Position numbers and translations under genes: made by a program | DNA from: Pyrenophora tritici-repentis | Taxonomy: Eukaryota; Ascomycota; Dothideomycetes; Pleosporales; Pleosporaceae | DNA: 64,000 nucleotides | Direction: 5' to 3' | NCBI RefSeq assembly: GCF_003171515.1 | Contig: NC_089396.1 | Span: 744,001-808,000 of the forward strand | Shown here: positions 31,218 through 42,288 of the stretch, piece by piece | How positions within the stretch are numbered: the stretch's first letter is position 1 | How the letters are laid out: each line of letters opens with the position of its first letter | The notes under the pieces: generated by a model | Told to the model about the DNA's origin: nothing | What the model saw: the letters and a program-made list of their open reading frames with translations, nothing else | The model's database searches: none

Positions 31218-32408
31218 ATGGTGAAGATGAAGAAGTTTCTTGCAGCTTTGAGCCTGTTGGCCCCTACCAATGCCGGTCTTTTGCGCTTTGGATGCGCACA
31301 ATCGTCAGTTCAGCGTCTGGATCCTCTGGTTAATCCAGGTTCCAATCCATCTCCACATCTTCACCAGATTATTGGTGGCGTACGTATCTTCCTTACTAGA
31401 CTTCCGGAAGAGTGGAGATGTTGACAAACGTACCAGAACTCGTTCAACGTGACTATGGACCCGACCCAAGGTCATGACATTGCGAAGCTCTCCACATGCA
31501 CGACCTGCCAGTTCACCGAGGACCTAAGTGAGTCAAGCATGACAGAAAACAGTTAGCGATGAGCAAAAGCACTAAACCATCATTACAGGTAACTACTGGA
31601 CCGCGGTGGTCTACTTCAAAGCGAAGAACGGCACCTACAAGCGCGTACCCCAACGTGCTCAACAAGGCATGGAAGGCACAAACGGCGGCATGGTAACACC
31701 TCCCACCACAAATAGCCTCCTCTCGACTAACACCGACAGGTCGTATACTACATGAATGACGCCCTCTTCAGCACAACCCAAACCACCAAAGTCAGCGCCT
31801 TTAAGCCCGGCTTCCGAATGCTCATCGGCGAAGTCACATACCGCACCCGCAATGAATCGCGCGCCTTCCGCCAACTAACCTACACATGCATGCAGACCGA
31901 AGCAACGCGAGAACCCGAAACCCTCGACTTTCCCAAGAAACCCTGTCCAGCGGGTATCATGATCAACCACCGTTTCCCCACCTGCTGGGACGGCGTGAAC
32001 CTCGACTCCCCCAACCACCGCGACCACGTCTCATACCCGGAGACGGGGACATTTGAAAACGGCGGCCGGTGCCCGGATAGCCACCCTGTTCGCATCCCGC
32101 AGATTCTGCTGGAGACGGTGTGGGATACCAAGGCGTTTAACAATGTGGCCGAGTGGCCGAGTGATGGCAGCCAGCCTTTTCTGTGGTCGAGTGGGGATCA
32201 GACGGGGTTCTCCACGCATGCGGATTATTTGTTTGGGTGGAAGGATGATTCATTGCAGAAGGCTATGGATGGGAACAATTATGTGACTGCACCTACGCTG
32301 AAGACGCAGAGTATTGAGAAGCAGAATGAGTGTAAGGTCAAGGACATGGTGGGGGAGAGGTTTGACGGTTGGTTGGCGGCGTTGCCGGGAGGTATGCAGG
32401 TTGACTGA
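31218..32408 (+). CDS. Secreted DUF1996 protein
   Basis: Four exons (31218-31379, 31437-31527, 31589-31692, 31740-32408) with introns of 57, 61 and 47 nt give 341 residues. It starts with a short signal peptide (MKKFLAALSLLAPTNAG, three residues after the first Met), then the DUF1996 hallmarks: LLRFGCAQ, QRLDPLVNPG, PSPHLHQIIGG, the CTTCQFTEDLSNYW segment and WAxVxYFKA-like TAVVYFKAKNGTY. The C-terminal part has CPAGIMINHRFPTCWDGVNLDS and GRCPDSHPVRIPQILLE. The family is extracellular in fungi and its biochemical role is not established; some members carry extra carbohydrate-binding domains, absent here. Splice sites were chosen because each restores the family pattern in frame. I see no defect. 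Confidence 0.9.
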
Positions 32409-33509
32409 GCCTTTGGTTGGGTTGTTTGTTTACTACCACTCCAGGGCAAAAGTTTGCTTGTCACTAAAATCATGCACGTTATTATTGAATTCCGGTGAGG
32501 ATGAGGAGTGGCGTCTGTTAGGAACATGCAACGAAAATGAATGAAACCGTTGTGGAGGCGCAGTGCCAATGCGAAATGAAGCGTGCTTTGCAAGGCATGA
32601 TAACAAGGCTGTTAATGGGCCTCCAGCTCCATCGGCATCCGGTATGCACCTGTCCTGGGTGTGACTGTGCAAATTATCGGGTTCGCATATGATTGGAGGA
32701 AAAATGCCGAAAGGATTGCAGGATATGCAGCAGCATGACGCTGTCAAGTATATAGTAATATTAATGTTCGTACCTTAAGTTCCACAAACTTACGTGGCAA
32801 GAAAGTGATATCTCGTTTTCTTCTTCGAACTTTTTGAAACTGCCTGTTGGCCTTGCCCTTTACCGCAATCAGTCTAGGCTCTACCACCTATATGCGCGAA
32901 TTCCCAGATAGGATGAGAAAGTGGAGCTTTGGTGGCTGTGATGAATGAGAAAGTTTGCGACGTCGGCAAAGACGGTTCGTATACAGAATTAACGTTTTCG
33001 ACTTGCCCATGTGAACGGAAGAATGGTCTGTCGTGAAAGGTGATGAAGTGATCTTACTTACATCGTGCATCCTATCAAATCTAATGGTGAACGAGGACAC
33101 ATCTCGGGAACTCCAACATCCGTCTTGTCTGCCTTGCCAGATCGTTTCGGGGTTACCAAGGTGCCAGGGGCTGTGCTCTAGACGGGCGGTCGTAATTCTG
33201 ATCATCGGATGGTGTTCTTCTTACCTTTGAAAAAGCTATCATACAAGTTTATCGTGTTGTTTCTTGTCGTTCCGCCGCGTTGTTGATTGTAAGAGAATCC
33301 ACTGGCACCTAAAGACCGGGTAACCGTGTAGTCATTCTACCATATATGCGGCTGGACGGCTCAAAACTAAACAATGGTGTGTCGCACAGATTTTTCGGCT
33401 CTTATAGAACTAATGCAGCTTTTCCGGATCCAGTTCAGGTTACGTTGATGGATATTGTGATGTATGGAGCTGAAGTCCCTTGTACAGTAGGGGATAAGGC
33501 CCAAATGCA
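32409..33509. other. Intergenic region
   Basis: Holds the probable 3' UTR of the DUF1996 gene. I see no supported gene between it and the LINE fragment. Confidence 0.5.
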
Positions 33510-34136
33510 AAAACAATCCGACAAAAACAGGCTACTATCCACTTACTGTGGGCACCCGGACACACAGACATAGTAGGGAATGAAAGAGCAGACTATCTTG
33601 CAAAAGAAGCTGCTAAAGAAGTCCCACAATCATCAACAAAAAGCATTGCCTACCTAGGCACTGTTATCAAAAAGATCGAACAAACCGAACAACGCCAAGA
33701 GTACCAAAAATACAAAACAAGAGCAACTACTCTAAACAAAATGACCTACTCAGCAAAATTCCCACTCAAAATCCGAAAAACAATCCAAATACCACGCAGC
33801 ACCAATCGAGAAATCTCTAGCGCCTTCTATGCTCTCAAAATAGGACACGGATACTTTGGGTCCTATTTAAAGAGATTCAAGAAAAGAGAATCTGATCTCT
33901 GCAGCTGCTCGCACACCCAAACACCAGAGCACCTACTTTTACAATGCTCTCTATACAAAACAGAAAGAAAAACTCTCATACAAGCAATCAATCACCAACC
34001 AGCTACTCTACCACTACTTCTCCATACTAGCGCCGGTATAGAAGCCACTTTAGCTTTTATTACTAGCACTAGAATAGGAACAAGAAAATGGTACCAAGGA
34101 CAGCTGCTAGACGACACACAGAGAGACACTGTATAA
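33510..34136 (+). pseudogene. LINE ORF2 C-terminal fragment (RNase H end and Cys/His motif)
   Basis: Open from the first base of the insertion to a TAA-type end at 34136, 208 codons without a start. It begins inside an RNase H domain (TIHLLWAPGHTDIVGNERAD, then YLAKEAAKE), as found at the end of Tad1-clade ORF2, and ends with a Cys/His motif CSCSHTQTPEHLLLQC. Endonuclease and reverse transcriptase are missing, so it is dead on arrival. The frame itself has no stop, so the insertion is fairly young. Confidence 0.88.
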
Positions 34137-34388
34137 AACTAAAAACACTGCCTTCTCCTTTGTCATAAGAGCCCGCTGCCACATCTCTTTCTATTCACCA
34201 AACTGCTCTTTAGCACCAGGCACTAGCTAGACACCGAGTATCTAGCTAGAAGCAAGCCTAAACTGCCATAGCCAAACAAACACCCAAACTGTACGATAAA
34301 CAAAACCAGATAGAACGGCCTTCGGCCCAGTCCTACATAGTCTCTGACTGAAAAAGGACTCAAATGGAATAATAATAATAATAATAAT
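33510..34388 (+). mobile_element. 5'-truncated LINE (Tad1-like) insertion
   Basis: An 879-bp insertion flanked by a 14-bp (up to 16-bp) direct repeat AAGGCCCAAATGCA at 33496-33509 and 34389-34402. The repeat plus a 3' tail of AAT units (about 34368-34388) and loss of the 5' part are the signature of target-primed reverse transcription by a non-LTR element. The preserved part is the end of the second ORF and the 3' UTR. Confidence 0.9.
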
Positions 34389-34402
34389 AAGGCCCAAATG
34401 CA

Positions 34403-34834
34403 TCTTGGTCACCCGCGGTGTATCCCCTCGGAGCATCATGCAAACCCCATGCTCACGCCCCATACTGGAGTGTGGGGCCTTGGTTCCGGTGAGAATGTCC
34501 AGAGGTCGATGTATTCCAGGTCAAGTCTGGCTCGGTGATAGGGAGGGTGGTGCGTCGTGCAACATCGCAACGGAAAGACCACAGTCAAACTAAGCCCCCC
34601 CCAAAGGACTAGGTACTCTCTTTTGCTCATATTCTAGCATAAAGGAAGAAAGGGTAAGATGAGGTAACATTGGGCGCCGCTAATTACCTTCAGTCCGGTT
34701 TGGTAGTGGCAGACCTCTGACCATCACTGTTGAACCAATTCCAGTCCTTTTGACTCCATCCAAAGTTAATCGCGTCTGAGCTGAGACTATAGCATCATCG
34801 TGGCAAGCTGTAGCCCATTCAAGTAGCCTCGAAT
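34403..34834. other. Intergenic region
   Basis: Sequence between the LINE insertion and the small membrane-protein gene. No gene, repeat array or RNA is recognised. Confidence 0.45.
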
Positions 34835-35553
34835 ATGCCGGTGGTATCCTCGCTGTTTCCGCTCGGTATGTTTTGAACGCACCGCCTATGCCATTGTATG
34901 CGTATGAAGTCGCTGACCTGACTCTTCAGTTCGTCAAGCCGATTTCGAATGGATGGGTGGGGGGCTAGAGGGGAGGGATGGCGTAACTGTCGGTGACGGG
35001 GCATCTTTGGCAGGGCTATTCGTGGCGCTGATCGTAGGTATCCCCACCACGATCGTTGCGATCCTTGCGATCATGGTGTATCTCAGGTCAAATGATGGGT
35101 CTGAAACAGGTGAGTTCTTTTTGTCAAGTGTGCCAATGTACATAGTCAAAGACGCGTCAGAGGAAAGTGACCTTGCTTACTCTTTTTCGTGGTTTTCTGA
35201 CATACCCTGACACGAGACGTCTCGATACCCCGTGATTATCGAGTGCGTAGCTGACAAGATATTATTTAGCCGCGGGACCCCATATTGCATGCGGCAGACC
35301 TACTGACGGAGAGGCCTTTCAAGGTAATTAGCGGAATCTCCGAAGAATCAAACGGTAGACTTACATCTTGCAAGGTATTCATCCTACGAGCCAACAGAGC
35401 ACCAGTACAGAGATAGAGCTTCGTAACATACCTGCTGCCCAAGATCCTGCAGTTCCTCGTACGGAGCATTCCATAGCAACTGCTGCTCAGAGTGTTCCAG
35501 CGACACGTACGGAACGGGAAGCTCCCGTTCTGTCTACTGCTCCCACCGTCTAA
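34835..35553 (+). CDS. Small single-pass membrane protein, hypothetical
   Basis: Proposed exons 34835-34865, 34930-35109, 35270-35323 and 35375-35553 (introns 64, 160 and 51 nt, all GT...AG and frame-consistent), 147 residues. One strong transmembrane segment is visible (about residues 38-65, ASLAGLFVALIVGIPTTIVAILAI followed by MVYLR), and the C-terminal 90 residues are Ser/Thr/Pro-rich. The join across the last two introns gives a continuous, non-repetitive tail ending at TAA 35551. The start ATG is the weakest point: the gene could be a 5'-truncated remnant of a larger membrane protein, or the first exon may lie further upstream. I do not recognise a family. Confidence 0.45.
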
Positions 35554-36746
35554 TATCCTCATGCAATACACGAAGAGGAGGTACGGGGCATCACCGTGTC
35601 GTCGTAGAACACAACTACATCATATCAGATAACTGATATCGAGGATGAGTGAAGGAATCGAGCAAGTGGATGACGCTCTCAAACGCTGATGTCGATACGA
35701 AGAAGGGTGAGTACAGGCATCTCAGCTGAAGAAGAGCGTCATCTACGTGCAACAACTGAGTTTCCGAGATGGGTGGGTGTCAAAGATTAGGGATGAATGT
35801 TGGGATAGGCTCATAACTATAGTAACGTTAGAAGGATGTCTTGGAAGGTGTTGAATCTTATTAATGTACCGTCGTTAGAACTGCCTTTGATACTATGTGA
35901 GAGTGGCTAGCAATGCATAGCAACGTTCGAGGGTAAGAGAAGAAAGGTTGGGGGTGGATATGTTGGGAAGAAAGTTGAAAGGCTGCAAGGTTACTAGAGC
36001 CAGGAAACTTGGAACGCCTACCGGCAGCGTGTTGGAGGCATAAAATGGTTATAGAGGACCTTATGGGATCAGCCGCCTTTGAGGGAATGTATCTTGTGGG
36101 GTTAGACTCATTGAAAAGCGGGCCGTGTTATCATTCCCGCATGATCATGCATATGTTTTGGCAAAATCTTGACGCCACACCGGACAACGTGGACTGGCGG
36201 GCCAATGATGATTGCAACAGATGTGCGTTGCCCCGCAGCTATTTATGCAGACACGCTTCTAGGAGATATCAGACGCTGCAACTTGTCCGAAATTGACGAT
36301 TTGTGTATGACAAGTGACAAGGCCAGGCTAAGCTAGGACAAAATTGACTTAGCTCGGGGGGGGGGGGTGTCAGGTTGACCTCAGTGATTGATCGAGTTGT
36401 GTTGTTCACCCCTGGTACAGTCGACCCGAGGTACCCAAAGTTAGGTACCGCAACCAAATGATTTCAAAAACTCCTAGGAAGAAAAAGAATAGCCTGCATG
36501 CTCATTTTGAGATCACGAACAGTAGTTAGTGGCCTCTACAACAGTACTGGCAGCCAGTTTCAGGATGCTGGATGTACGACCTGAAATCCTTCGGAATTTT
36601 GGTTGGTACGAGCAGCAGTTGTGGAACTACAAACATACCTACTAATGTGAAAATATGCGGTATCTACGCCACAGGGTCACACTGTGTCAGCGCGCAGTTC
36701 CGCCAGCTCGGTTGCGAAACTCAGAAGGGTGGCAGCCCAAGCTACA
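35554..36746. other. Intergenic region
   Basis: About 1.2 kb with no supported gene. It includes a homopolymer of G near 36357-36367. Short plus-strand frames near 36.0-36.3 kb have no recognisable features. Confidence 0.45.
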
Positions 36747-38828
36747 TTAGTGGACGGGAACCCAAAGAAGTCTAGCTTCCTTTGTTGCAACGCTCCCGTG
36801 ATCCCGTCCATCTCCGTCTGCACCTCCCTCTCTTCCCGCAGCCGCAGTAGCAACGACGATAGCCATAATATCTTTCGTTGGTAAAGGCTTGAGATCCCAG
36901 CCCAAGACTTCTGGCCTCTCCAGCTTGTGCTGGAACGTGATTTTGAAATCTTGACCGTCGACAGGCGTATTATACACTTCTTCACCGTCGGCGAAGATCT
37001 GTATGGAAGACGGCTGCGAGGCTGAGCGGGCTGAGTGGAAGGAGCCTTGGACCTGTACTTCCACCTCCAGCCCCCCATCATCTCCATCACGTGGAGAAGG
37101 CAAACTCGTGAGGTTCGCAGTGACATCCCCCAACAACTCCCCAACACCGCGCACAGCCTCAACACAATCAGTTCGTAGTCCCAGCACCCTCCCAGGCCCA
37201 ACCCTCTCCCCCCTCGCCCTCTCAAAAGCCCACGCACACCCCAACACCCCCTCATCTTGATACCCCCTCCCTGTAAACGTAACCCCAACCGGCATGCCCG
37301 TCTCCTCCCCCACCCCCATACTTACCGTAACAGTCGGCACACCCAGATGCCTAAGCGCCCTATTCCCATTCGAATACTTGACCCCATTCTGCAAACTATG
37401 CCGTGTACTCTTCGCTACGAATTCCAGATCCGCAAGTCCCACGTCACCCTGTGTTGGAAAGGCCAGGATATCCAATCCCAGCTCGTCCATCCAGTCTTCC
37501 AGGTCGCGTTTGCGCTGCGCTTCGAGGGCGGAAAGCGCCTGTGACATACCGGGGGTATCATGAATACTCTTCCCGTGCTGCACGAGTGATGGGAGAGACG
37601 CATAAGCGATCCAATTGCGTACCTCGAGGAAGGTGTCTGGGATGTAATTTTCTGGCTTGGGGAAGAGCATTGCTGGATCTTTTATATCAGACAGACTCTT
37701 GATGCCGGATACAGAGTCTGCGTTGCTGACGAGGAAGGCGTCCCAGGCTTGTGCGATTAGTAGACCGCGCTCCAGTACATTCCAGTCTTTTGGATAGTCG
37801 ACGACGTTGTTGGCTTCACCGGAGACGGAGTCGTCTTCGTAGTTTGTGACGAGTGGAAAGTCTGTGTATGTGAGTTTTGCGCCGAGGGATTCGAGCGTTT
37901 TGGCGGTGTTGGTCCAGAGGGCGATGACGGAGGGGGAGACGGAGGGGTGTTTGGCGTGCGGGTGCGTGTCGTGGCCTCCGATGTACATTTTGGGAACGCC
38001 GATGTGTTTTCCGCGGAGGAAGTCCGGGTTGCGGAGAGTGGTATAGTCGAGTTCTGGGGGTTGGGGGATCTGGATGTGGGGTTGTTCGCGGATGAAATCT
38101 CCAGTTACGTCGGGGTCTGGTGTGGCTATTACGTTTAGGAGTTCTAGCATGTCGTCCATGGATCGTGCATATGGTGTTGGCACGTCGCAGGTAACGTATA
38201 GTGGCCATAGGCCCCTGCAGCTGAGCAGTCCTTTCGATGGTGTATAGCATACCAGAGCGTTGTTGGACGCAGGACTACGTCCGCTACTCACAGTCTCACT
38301 TCCCATGCCGAAAGCCGCCATACTCGATGTCACAGACGTCGCCGCACCGTTCGAAGATCCGGAGGAAAAAGCAGCAGTGAGATATTTCTCGTTGTACGGC
38401 GACTCTGCACGCCCGTATAATCCCCTCTGCATGCCTCCCGCGGCCATGGGCGGCATGTTCGTCTTACCAATCAGTACAGCACCTGCATCTCTCAATTTCC
38501 CTGCAATGGCAGAATCGCCGCTCGACATGAGGCCTTTGAGTGCGGGAGAGCCGTTAGTAACACTCATGCCGGCAACCTTGTAGCTGTCTTTGATGATGTA
38601 AGGGATTCCTTCTAGGGGACGCGGTGGCAGACCTTGGGCTCGACGCAAGTCAGATGCTGCTGCTTCTGAGAGCACATTGGAATTAAATACGGTAAAGGCA
38701 TTTAGACCAAGACGAATGTCGTATGTGGCGATGCGGTTGAGGTAGCTGATTACGAGGTCGACACTGGTTGTGGTACCAGAGTTGAGGGCTTGACGATGGT
38801 CGGCGATGCTGGCTTCTAGGATATTGAA
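36747..38828 (-). CDS. Amidase-signature family hydrolase, N-terminus unresolved
   Basis: A continuous minus-strand frame encodes an amidase (Ser-cisSer-Lys hydrolase). The homologous part starts near FNILEASIADHRQAL (codon at 38828) and includes LEGIPYIIKDSYKVAG with the catalytic Lys, the Gly/Ser-rich block SSGSSNGAATSVTSSM, and GSETVSSGRSPASNN carrying the nucleophile region. The C-terminal amidase part includes LGVPTVTVSMG and GMPVGVTFTGR. It probably hydrolyses amides in the cytosol or outside the cell; the substrate cannot be told. No in-frame ATG exists upstream before a TAA near 39025, so a first exon beyond an intron is missing from this model or the start has been lost. The tail after VLGLRTD (about 140 residues) is poorly conserved in appearance. 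Confidence 0.75.
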   Translation of the reverse strand, partial: FNILEASIADHRQALNSGTTTSVDLVISYLNRIATYDIRLGLNAFTVFNSNVLSEAAASDLRRAQGLPPRPLEGIPYIIKDSYKVAGMSVTNGSPALKGLMSSGDSAIAGKLRDAGAVLIGKTNMPPMAAGGMQRGLYGRAESPYNEKYLTAAFSSGSSNGAATSVTSSMAAFGMGSETVSSGRSPASNNALVCYTPSKGLLSCRGLWPLYVTCDVPTPYARSMDDMLELLNVIATPDPDVTGDFIREQPHIQIPQPPELDYTTLRNPDFLRGKHIGVPKMYIGGHDTHPHAKHPSVSPSVIALWTNTAKTLESLGAKLTYTDFPLVTNYEDDSVSGEANNVVDYPKDWNVLERGLLIAQAWDAFLVSNADSVSGIKSLSDIKDPAMLFPKPENYIPDTFLEVRNWIAYASLPSLVQHGKSIHDTPGMSQALSALEAQRKRDLEDWMDELGLDILAFPTQGDVGLADLEFVAKSTRHSLQNGVKYSNGNRALRHLGVPTVTVSMGVGEETGMPVGVTFTGRGYQDEGVLGCAWAFERARGERVGPGRVLGLRTDCVEAVRGVGELLGDVTANLTSLPSPRDGDDGGLEVEVQVQGSFHSARSASQPSSIQIFADGEEVYNTPVDGQDFKITFQHKLERPEVLGWDLKPLPTKDIMAIVVATAAAGREGGADGDGRDHGSVATKEARLLWVPVH

Positions 38829-39510
38829 AGGTGCTTTTGAAGTCTGGGTTTCTTTGGGCTTTTGGAATTGTGAGTCAAGACTAGCATGTGTTGTTGATTG
38901 AGACTTGCGTTGATGCCTTCCATCTTGAATGATCTGTGACGCAATCGATGAAGTACTGGTGTTGAGAAGAGATTTTGCTCTCTGTGTACGAGTTGCTCCA
39001 AGGATGTGTAGTTCTCTAGCTTAGCTGTTAGTTATCTGCTAACTAACGCAAGAGTAGATCGAAAGAATGCGATGATGTCGAGGTAGTCCCTCCCCCACTT
39101 ATGCATTGGCGGCTGGACCTTCCATGTGCGGCTAGCCTAATGACAGTATATAAGTGTACTTGACCAGAAATCAGGCTATATGTAGATGTGTAGATTGCAA
39201 GTCCACAGAATGTCCGAACGGGTAAAAGTATTACATGAAATGTATCTACGTACCACCTGTAGCTGGATGTAACTATTTGATGACAGAACGTAATATCAAG
39301 AAGCTCGAGAAATGGTAGGAGTCTGAGGTCATGAACAATCAGACGTCCACATTATCATCAGGATAGTTGTACAAGCCGATGATGATGTGGACGTCCAAGT
39401 CTTAAAGACCTCATACCCCATCACCCGTCCCAATGCCGATAACCGAACACAAGAATCACAGACACCAAACGTGTAACCTGTCCGCCAACCTCCCAATCCT
39501 ACAAATTCCT
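38829..39510. other. Interval between amidase and PEX11 genes
   Basis: Should contain the amidase promoter and possibly its missing first exon (open minus-strand coding continues without a Met to about 39025), plus the 3' UTR of the PEX11 gene. No other gene is seen. Confidence 0.45.
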
Positions 39511-40537
39511 CTACGCCGTACTCTCCCACAGCGCCTTCATCCTCGTACTGCCCGCGACCAAACCACAGATACCCATAACACCCAAGTTCCAACCCGGTAT
39601 TCCTCCCTTAGCACTGCTAAAGTGCAGAGCCATAGGTAACCACGCACTCGCAATCATGAAGTCGGTCCACCACTTCTTATCAAACCTCTTATCCTCTTCA
39701 TCCTGATACTCTGCCACCGCCCGCCCATCAGCAACCATTTGCTTCCGGATCGCCCTCCGCCTGCTATCAAGCTGCCACTCGCGCATGAGGCGGACGAAAT
39801 CGCAGGACACGCCACCGAGCCAGCAGCGGTACGCAATGAGGTATAGACGTGCAGTCGTGGAGTCGCCCCGATTGAGCTTCGCGATTACGCTGGGGGGAAC
39901 GACCCCCGAGTCGGCGAGGAGGCAGATGTTTTCTAGAGCCTGGTAGGCAAAGTAGCTGCTCGCTTGTAGCGTTGCCACTCTATGCAAGACGATGTCTGTC
40001 CCGAGTTTAGGACCCGCGGCCAGCGAGCGCAGCCATGCGTATAGCGGGAGCAAGCCGAAGAGTCTCAGTGTGGTGCGCGCTTTGGATATGAGGACTGCGA
40101 GCGCAGCAATGGGTGGTAGCGTGCCATCGTTTAGGATGACGGTAGCGGAGATCTTTGCATCGTCGCACGCTGGGCGGATGAGTGATAGAATTCTTGTCGC
40201 GAAAGCGGTGACTGCGGGAGATTTCGTTTGGGCGTAGGCGAGGATGTACAAGGTGTAGTTGAATGTGGAGAGGAAAGCTGAGAGACCACCGGGGGAAGCT
40301 AGCAACCTACCCACATTAGCTCATGGTACGAGAGCTTTCAACTTCCACCCTGACTTACTTGTTAAGTCTGAGGATCGTCTGATCGGCCTTCTTGACGCCA
40401 GCGAGCAGATCAGTTTTAGCCACGTCCCTTGGGTCGGCGCTCGGTGCTGCCTCTGCTATCTTATCGACCACCTCTTTGACCGAGGGCGCGTCGGACACTT
40501 CAGGTGCCTCATGCTGGGCGGCTTCGTCATCAGACAT
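39511..40537 (-). CDS. PEX11C: Peroxisomal membrane protein, Pex11 family
   Basis: Two exons, 40537-40359 and 40305/40306-39511, joined across a 53-nt intron (GTAAGT...GTAG) to give 324 residues. The N-terminus is acidic and Ala/Glu-rich (MSDDEAAQHEAPEVSDAP). After the splice RLNKLLASPGGLSAFLSTFNY the Pex11 domain follows, with hydrophobic segments at LYILAYAQ, PIAALAVLISKARTTLRLFGLL, and LGVMGICGLVAGS at the end, plus the amphipathic helices typical of the family. Pex11 proteins elongate peroxisomal membranes before fission. Length and the extended N-terminus resemble the fungal Pex11C type rather than classical 230-residue Pex11; that subtype is an inference. Confidence 0.85.
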
Positions 40538-42288
40538 GGCAATTGTGGTTCGTATATGTAATGGTGATTATGGGGAAGGTCAGGAAGTTTGGGCAGCATG
40601 GGGTTAGGGGGTGGACTAATACTGTATCACGCTTCTCCGCACCCATGGTGGTTCTTACTGCCGTTCGTGGGCCGAGGTCTGACGTGCCAGCAGCGACTCG
40701 GAAGCTGACCCGCACCGTTGATCGTCGAGTACCGCGGCATCTTGGGCGGACCTCAACGCGCAGAATATTGCAATTGGCTAATTTTCAAACATTATTGAAA
40801 ATTGAAGGGCCGACCCTTTCAAGGTTCTCTGCTTTCCGACCGATTGGACTGGGCGATCAGCGGCCCGCTAGCCTAGACGCCTACCTGGTTCTACGGAAGT
40901 CCATCTAAAGCTTCTATCGAGAATGTTATGCTACATAGTAAAGGATGGTTTTGTAAGTGACATCAAATTGGAGTTTTCTGCAAGACACGTAATATTCGTA
41001 CATTTGAGACATGTGGAGTGTCACAAATGTCTAAAATCCACCCCAGACCCTATGGTCTATCACTCACACTGGTTCACAACCCGTGGAAGACGAGATGAGA
41101 CCTGCTATGGGATTGAGGATTAGTGTTAGCCGTATAGTTCTGTCAGATGAAGTACAAGTTTGCAATCCCGGCAGTTATAGCTCAAGCCAAGAAGAAGATT
41201 GAACGGCCTTATGATTTAGGCGTGGCACTTAGTATGATGATGATCCCATACGTGACCTGGTTGCCACGCACTTGGACAATGTATTCGAGTTCCAGGACAA
41301 AGTACCGAAGACACTGGCATGGGAGCTCCCGAATCCATTAAGGTCGTGAATAAGTACCTTGTGTACCTCTATTGTCCAACCATTGCACAAAAGCCTTTCC
41401 AGAATTTCCCCCTGACTTAACCGGCACTTTCGACGATCGCGGAGGTAGTACCTAGAGCAGTACATTCAAAAGGTCGCAACCAAGTTCAGGTCTGCAGTGG
41501 GTTGTGTATTCTTAAGATAATGCCGTTCTGGTTGGACATGCCCTGGGCGCACACTGGCTGCAAAGTCAATGTGAAGAGCTAGGTACAATTGAAGCCATAA
41601 AGCACCTGGGTATCATGTAATATTTGACATCCGGTTACCCTGATGGATACAACTGTGGAGGCAGTCATGTATTAGGCTAGAGTTGGGATTTGCACTTATT
41701 TCTTTTAGTTAAGCGAAAATAGAATATTTGACAATTTGACAGCTTCATAAGGAGAGGGGGGAGGGAGAGAAGATTAAAGAAAATGTCGTAATTTTTACAA
41801 AGAGCCCCTGAGACAATGTGTGATATGCATCCGCTAGGCGAGGATCATGCTGCGAACACATGCTCGTGGCTGGTGAGCTGCATGGTCATGCAAAGTGGTG
41901 GAGTGATGGTGGAGGGGTGGAGGGGTGGAGAAGCCAGGCCGCACCTGGGTGTCATAAGATACTGGACAGTGTAGGTAAGCACAATAGACGTTTCTGGCGA
42001 CTACAGTGGCCTTTTCACACTGCTATGTCCAGTATTTTATCCATGATACCTGGGTGGAGGAGAAGCCAGGCCAGGACGGGTTGGCGAGATGATGCGGGCC
42101 AGGGTCCACCCGCCAAGAGGCTGACGACGGTCGCGCTGCGGCGACTGCGTCCAGAGTTGAAACACCTTGTCGAAACCCGTCGCGGTGCCCTCTCATCAAG
42201 CAAATCCCCCCTCTGCGCCTTTTAAGTTCGCACTTGCGCAGTACCATTCTTACACTCGCCTTTTCTCCGGTTACAACTCTTCGCAACA
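40538..42288. other. Divergent intergenic region (PEX11 / coronin)
   Basis: About 1.75 kb with no supported gene, expected to hold both promoters. It contains an imperfect inverted repeat (about 41944-41968 against 42026-42050) that could form a roughly 105-nt hairpin, and GGTGGAGGGGTGG-type local repeats near 41907-41930. The last 60 bases before the ATG at 42289 are pyrimidine-rich. Confidence 0.5.
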
